Position numbers and translations under genes: made by a program
NCBI RefSeq assembly: GCF_030700245.1
Contig: NZ_JAUYZI010000029.1
Span: 1 to 64,000, forward strand
Reading direction: 5' to 3'
Length of the DNA stretch: 64,000 bases
Source of the DNA: Methylobacterium amylolyticum
GTDB taxonomy: Bacteria > Pseudomonadota > Alphaproteobacteria > Rhizobiales > Beijerinckiaceae
Notes under the pieces: generated by a model
Seen by the model: the letters and a program-made list of their open reading frames with translations, nothing else
The model's database searches: none
Told to the model about the DNA's origin: nothing
Part shown: piece after piece, positions 60,377 through 64,000 of the stretch
Layout of the letters: every line of letters begins with the position of its first letter
How positions within the stretch are numbered: the stretch's first letter is position 1

Positions 60377-62932
60377 ATGCGCGCGGTTCTGATACTCCTG
60401 CTCGGCCTCGCTCTGTCCCTGGCCGCGGATCTGGCCTTCGCCGCGCCGGGCGGCCGGCGCGTGGCCTTCGTGATCGGCAACGCGCACTACGCCGGCTTCC
60501 CGGCCCTGAACAATCCGCGCAACGATGCCGAGGACGTCACCGAGGCCCTCAAGGGCGCGGGGTTCGAGGTGTTCGGCGGCGTCGACATCACCCGCGAGTC
60601 GTTCCGGGAGCACCTGCGCCAGTTCACCCGCGCCGCGCAGGGCGCGGAGGCGGCCGTGGCGTTCTACGCCGGCCACGGATTGCAGTACAAAGGCCGCAAC
60701 TTCATCGTCCCGATCGACGCCAAGCTCCAGGACGAGGTCGACATCGAGTTCGAGGCGATCGCCGTCGACGACGTGCTGCGGGGCTTGAGCCGGGCGGACG
60801 GCGTGCGCGTCCTCATCCTGGACGCCTGCCGCGACCTGCCGCTCAAGGACAAGCGCGGCCGCGCCGCCGTGTTCGACACCGGCCTCGCCAAGATCAGCGG
60901 TCGCGGCCTCGTGGTCGCCTACGCGACGCAGGCCAACGCGCTGGCCTACGACGGGACCGGGCGCAACAGCGTGTTCACGCGGGCCTTCCTCCAGACGCTG
61001 CGGGAGCCGGGGCTCGACCTGCCCCAGTTCTTCCAGAAGGTCAGCATCGCGGTCGACCAGTCGAGCGGCGGCCGTCAGACGCCGGAGATCTCCCTGTCGT
61101 ATCCGGGCCAGTTCATCTTCAACGCCCGGGCGACCGACCGGGACGCGTGGCAGAAGCTGCGCGACAGCAACGACCCGGTGGCTTTGCGCGAGTTCCTCCA
61201 GAAGTACCCGGTCAGTGATTTCGCCGACGCGGCCAACAGCCGGCTCGCCCTGATCGAGGAGATGCGGCGGGCCGACCAGCGCGAGGCGGAGTTGCAGGCG
61301 GCGCGGCGGGCGGAGTCGGAGCGCCGCCAGCGCGAGGAGGAGAGCCGGCGGATGGCCCTCGCCGAGGAGGAGCGCCGTCGCGCCGAGGCCGCCCGCCTCG
61401 CCGAAGCGGCGCGCCTCGCCGAGGCCGCCCGGCTCGCCGAGGAGAGCCGCAAGGCCGAACTGGCGCTCCAGGCGCGCCTCGCCGAGGATCGCCGGGCGGC
61501 CGCCAGCCGCCTCGCCGAGGAGCAGCGGCGAACCGAGGCCGCCCGCCTTGCCGAGGCCGCCCGCGTCGCCGAAGCCGGCCGCCTCGCTGACGAGGCGCGC
61601 CGGGCCGAGGAGGCCCGCCAAGCCCGTCTCGCCGACGACCGTCGCCGGGCCGAGGCCGCGCGCCTCGCCGAGGAGACCCGCGCCGCCGAGGAGGCGCGGA
61701 TGGCGGAGGCCCTGCGCCGGGCCCGCCTCGCCGAGGAACGGCAGAGGGCCGAGGCGGCCCGTCTCGCCGAGGAGATGCGGCGGGTCGAGGAAGTCCGCGA
61801 GGCGCGGCTCGCCGCCGAGCGCCGGACCGAGGAAGCCCGCCAAGCGCGCCTCGCCGAGGACGCGCGGCGGACGGAGGAGGCGCGCCAAGCCCGCCTCGAC
61901 GACGACCGCCGCAGGGCCGAGGCGGCCCGGGTGGCCGAGGACGCGCGGCGGACCCAGGAGCAGCGGATCGCGGCGCTCGCTCCGCCCGCGCGCCCCGCGG
62001 ATGGGCGGGTCGGCGATGCTGCGGCCAGGGCGTCCCAGTCCGCCGCGGGCCCCGCGCGGCCGGATGCGGAGGGCAAGCCTGCCGTCGCCGTGCTGCTCGA
62101 CCCGCCGTCGCAGCCCGGTGCCGTGTCCGGGGGGGCGGTGTCCGGCGGTCTGGAGGTCGAGGTCCCGAATCCGACCTACGCGCATCTCGGCACCGGCCAG
62201 CAGGCCGAGCCGGCCGGCCGCCTGAGGCTGGAGGGCGAGGCGCTGGTGCGCACGATCCACGAGCGCCTGAGCGTCGTCGGCTGCTACACCAAGCGCCCCG
62301 ATGCCGCCTGGAGCCAGGAATCGGTCGATGCGCTGAGGCGGTTCTACCACTTCTCGCAAGCCGAGGAGCGCGCGACCATGGGCGCGCAGCGCTCCCTCAA
62401 GATCGCCGCGACCCAGCCGGGTCCGGGCGTGCTCGACGATCTGAACCGCTTCGACCGGCAGATCTGTCCCCTCGTCTGCCCCGAGGGCGCGGAGCCGCGC
62501 GGCGGCGTCTGCGTGACGGTCACCTGCCCCACCGGCTACCGGCTGAAGCACGGCGCCTGCGCGCCGCTGCCGGGCGCCGAGCGGCCGGGCAAGGCCGAGC
62601 GCGAGAGCGCCTCGCCCAAGGAGCAGGTCAAGGGGCACGCCAAGGGATCCAAGACGGCCAAGCGGCGTGAGCCGGAGGTCGAGGCTCCGAGCCGCGCGGC
62701 CCCGGCGCCCTCCCGCCGGACCCGGGAGGCCAAGGCGCCCCCGCCGCCCGTCCGGGAGCGGCCGGTCGCGAGGCCGACGGTCAAGGTCGTCGACCCGGTG
62801 CGCCTGCGTCCGCGGGTGGCGCCCCTGGCCCGCTCGGCCCCGCTCCAGCCCGCCCGGCCCACCGCCTCGGCCAGTCCGGATTTCGGCCCGGCGCATATCG
62901 GCGCCGTCCGCGCCATGACGCGCATGCCATGA
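60377..62932 (+). CDS. Caspase-fold peptidase with coiled coil, exported
   Basis: About 851 residues. A signal peptide (RAVLILLLGLALSLAADLAFAAP) is followed by a p20-like caspase domain, about residues 25-260: RVAFVIGNAHYAGFPALNNPRNDAEDV, catalytic His in AFYAGHGLQYKGRNF and Cys in LILDACRDLPL. Then comes a charged coiled coil of about 280 residues built from RLAEEARRAEEAR-type repeats, a proline linker, a helical wall-binding-like unit (ALVRTIHERLSVVGCYTKRPD) with paired Cys (CPLVCPEGAEPRGGVCVTVTCP), and a basic tail. It lies after vgrG and the DUF6931-like gene on the same strand. An alternative start is ATG 60344. Confidence 0.85.
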   Translation: MRAVLILLLGLALSLAADLAFAAPGGRRVAFVIGNAHYAGFPALNNPRNDAEDVTEALKGAGFEVFGGVDITRESFREHLRQFTRAAQGAEAAVAFYAGHGLQYKGRNFIVPIDAKLQDEVDIEFEAIAVDDVLRGLSRADGVRVLILDACRDLPLKDKRGRAAVFDTGLAKISGRGLVVAYATQANALAYDGTGRNSVFTRAFLQTLREPGLDLPQFFQKVSIAVDQSSGGRQTPEISLSYPGQFIFNARATDRDAWQKLRDSNDPVALREFLQKYPVSDFADAANSRLALIEEMRRADQREAELQAARRAESERRQREEESRRMALAEEERRRAEAARLAEAARLAEAARLAEESRKAELALQARLAEDRRAAASRLAEEQRRTEAARLAEAARVAEAGRLADEARRAEEARQARLADDRRRAEAARLAEETRAAEEARMAEALRRARLAEERQRAEAARLAEEMRRVEEVREARLAAERRTEEARQARLAEDARRTEEARQARLDDDRRRAEAARVAEDARRTQEQRIAALAPPARPADGRVGDAAARASQSAAGPARPDAEGKPAVAVLLDPPSQPGAVSGGAVSGGLEVEVPNPTYAHLGTGQQAEPAGRLRLEGEALVRTIHERLSVVGCYTKRPDAAWSQESVDALRRFYHFSQAEERATMGAQRSLKIAATQPGPGVLDDLNRFDRQICPLVCPEGAEPRGGVCVTVTCPTGYRLKHGACAPLPGAERPGKAERESASPKEQVKGHAKGSKTAKRREPEVEAPSRAAPAPSRRTREAKAPPPPVRERPVARPTVKVVDPVRLRPRVAPLARSAPLQPARPTASASPDFGPAHIGAVRAMTRMP

Positions 62933-63351
62933 CCATGACGCGCATGCCCTGAGTCGCGGGCGATCGGGGCTCCCGTCCATCGCCGGGTCCGAAGGTCCCG
63001 GCCTGGTCAGTCGGCGGAGCGGGCAATCCGGATGCGGGCCGACGCATACAGGTTCGGCGCGATCGCGCTGGGACGAGTCGGGTCGTTCGACCACCTTCCG
63101 CAACGCGTGAATGGACTTCCATCGCGCGCGCAGCGTTGTTCGATGCGCACGCGCCCGTGTTCCGGCGGGCGTTGCAGCCTTCCCAGCAGGCGGTACTGCA
63201 TAGGAATGTATTCGATTTTCCGGGAAGGGCGCGAGCGCTGTTGCGGCGGCGCCACGTGCCCGGGCCTTATTGCTCAGGACGGATTTTTAAGTTTTCGATA
63301 ACCGTGGCCGTGGTCTACGAGTCCAAGTGGCTTTTTAAGGACCGTACGACG
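62933..63351. other. Largely non-coding gap before the surface-protein gene
   Basis: A 419-base region that is less G/C-biased toward its end (TTTTTAAGTTTTCGATAACC near 63283-63303). It should hold the promoter of the gene at 63352. A weak minus-strand frame is listed separately. I see no repeat, RNA gene or clear terminator. Confidence 0.4.
63007..63201 (-). CDS. Doubtful small frame, possibly a remnant
   Basis: A 64-residue frame (end sequence RCGRWSNDPTRPSAIAPNLYASARIRIARSAD) with about three quarters of third positions G or C, lower than the neighbours but above random. It might be the tail of a decayed exported protein. No ribosome site and no recognised family, so it is kept only as a possibility. 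Confidence 0.22.
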   Translation of the reverse strand: MQYRLLGRLQRPPEHGRVRIEQRCARDGSPFTRCGRWSNDPTRPSAIAPNLYASARIRIARSAD

Positions 63352-64000
63352 ATGATCCAGCCTCGCAGCGACGGTCGGTCGAGCGTCGGCCAGCGCGCGC
63401 TCCGCGCAGCCCTGCTGCTCGGCGTCTCGTTCGCCGGAACCGCAATCCTCGTCACCGGAGCCCGGGCCCAGTCGCGCGACGTGGCGATCGACAGCGCCGC
63501 TGTCGATCCGAACCCGGACCCAACGCAGCCGGGCTATTTTGGGCAGGCCCCGGGCGCGGTGACGATCGCCAACGCGCGACCGCTCGGCAACGCCTTCGGC
63601 ATCCTCGGCGCCTCGGGGACCGGGACGACGATCACCAACAGCGGCCCGATCCAGAACGCCACGATCGGGATCGGCGGCCAGAGCGCGGCGGGCCTCGTCG
63701 CGATCACCAACAGCGGCCCGATCCAGTTCGGCCTCGCGGGAATCGGCGCCCTGTCCGGCGGGCCGGTGGCGATCACCAACCTCGGCACGCTCACGCAGTT
63801 CGGCGCCACGCCGGCCGCGGTCGCGGCCAACGCCTCGGCCGCGAACTTCAACGCCCAGCTCAACGGGGCCGTCGCCCTGGTGGCGCGCGGCCTGAACGCC
63901 GCACCAGTCCTCACCGGCGTCGGCATCGCCGCGCTGTCGCAGAACGGCGGGCTGACCATCGTCAACGGCGCCGTCGCCGCCGGTGCCGCCGTCCCCTCGA
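63352..64000 (+). CDS. Repetitive surface/autotransporter-like protein, 3' end outside the window
   Basis: Open from ATG 63352 (AAGGA ten bases upstream) through the last base. A signal peptide (residues about 15-40, ALRAALLLGVSFAGTAILVTGARAQ) is followed by beta-helix-like repeats built on ITNSGPIQ and similar units (TTITNSGPIQNATIG, VAITNSGPIQFGLAG, VAITNLGTLTQFG, LTIVNGAVAAG). This is the pattern of large autotransporter passenger domains; a C-terminal beta barrel would be expected beyond the window. Only 216 residues are visible. Confidence 0.75.
   Translation, partial: MIQPRSDGRSSVGQRALRAALLLGVSFAGTAILVTGARAQSRDVAIDSAAVDPNPDPTQPGYFGQAPGAVTIANARPLGNAFGILGASGTGTTITNSGPIQNATIGIGGQSAAGLVAITNSGPIQFGLAGIGALSGGPVAITNLGTLTQFGATPAAVAANASAANFNAQLNGAVALVARGLNAAPVLTGVGIAALSQNGGLTIVNGAVAAGAAVPS

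Noticed and set aside
56974..61218. A 1414-residue plus-strand frame
   Set aside because: It runs antisense to tssA and out of frame with vgrG and the caspase gene. Composition is Arg/Pro-rich as expected of a shadow in GC-rich DNA.

Overview
The window is about 70% G+C and carries a gene set typical of an aerobic, pigmented alphaproteobacterium of the Methylobacterium type. The main clues are a bacteriochlorophyll-type magnesium chelatase cluster (bchI-bchD-bchO), a DUF6894 protein, HWE and LOV histidine kinases, GC-rich palindromic repeats inserted even inside genes, and many GTG starts in GTGA/ATGA overlaps. The assignment comes from gene content and codon style, not from a database match.

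Layout. 1-1101: left-truncated IS110-family element whose upstream non-coding strip folds as a bridge RNA; it sits inside a REP-like repeat, of which an intact second copy lies at 18349-18500. 1397-6232: a secreted Ala/Lys-rich protein, a complete three-component P450 system (ferredoxin, ferredoxin reductase, P450) and a Tat-exported aldo/keto reductase. 6297-9435: larB-larE-larC for the nickel-pincer nucleotide, with a palindromic repeat read into the end of larE. 9826-14940: a PuuD-like amidase, then bchO and bchI-bchD, with another repeat read in frame inside bchD. 15101-20489: regulators (HWE kinase, Crp/Fnr, PAS protein) and small proteins, including a papain-like candidate. 20514-31193: two TonB-dependent receptors; the second follows a cobalamin riboswitch and is translationally coupled to an ABC-2 ATPase and two DUF3526-type permeases, then a histidine phosphatase and an NAD(P)H-hydrate dehydratase. 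31308-43468: a glutamine amidotransferase, a LOV kinase with receiver, a small transporter, a PepSY-like protein next to an OmpR/kinase pair, a candidate sRNA, a sugar kinase divergent from a GntR regulator, and an M23 peptidase.

43521-62932 is a type VI secretion locus. On the minus strand, in transcription order: an OmpA-like protein, tssA, tssB, tssC, hcp, tssE, tssF, tssG, tssH, a peptidoglycan-hydrolase-like effector with a probable immunity gene, two small conserved proteins and PAAR. On the plus strand: vgrG, a DUF6931-like gene and a caspase-fold/coiled-coil protein. The TssJ, K, L and M membrane-complex genes are not in the window. The window ends inside a repetitive surface protein.

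The strongest new observation is the IS110 bridge RNA. Its two target guides match, 9 of 9 on each side, the arm of the REP-like repeat in which the element sits, and its left donor guide matches 9 of 9 the element's own right end. The insertion specificity can therefore be read from this window, and the unseen left end can be predicted. No CRISPR array, tRNA or rRNA gene was recognised.
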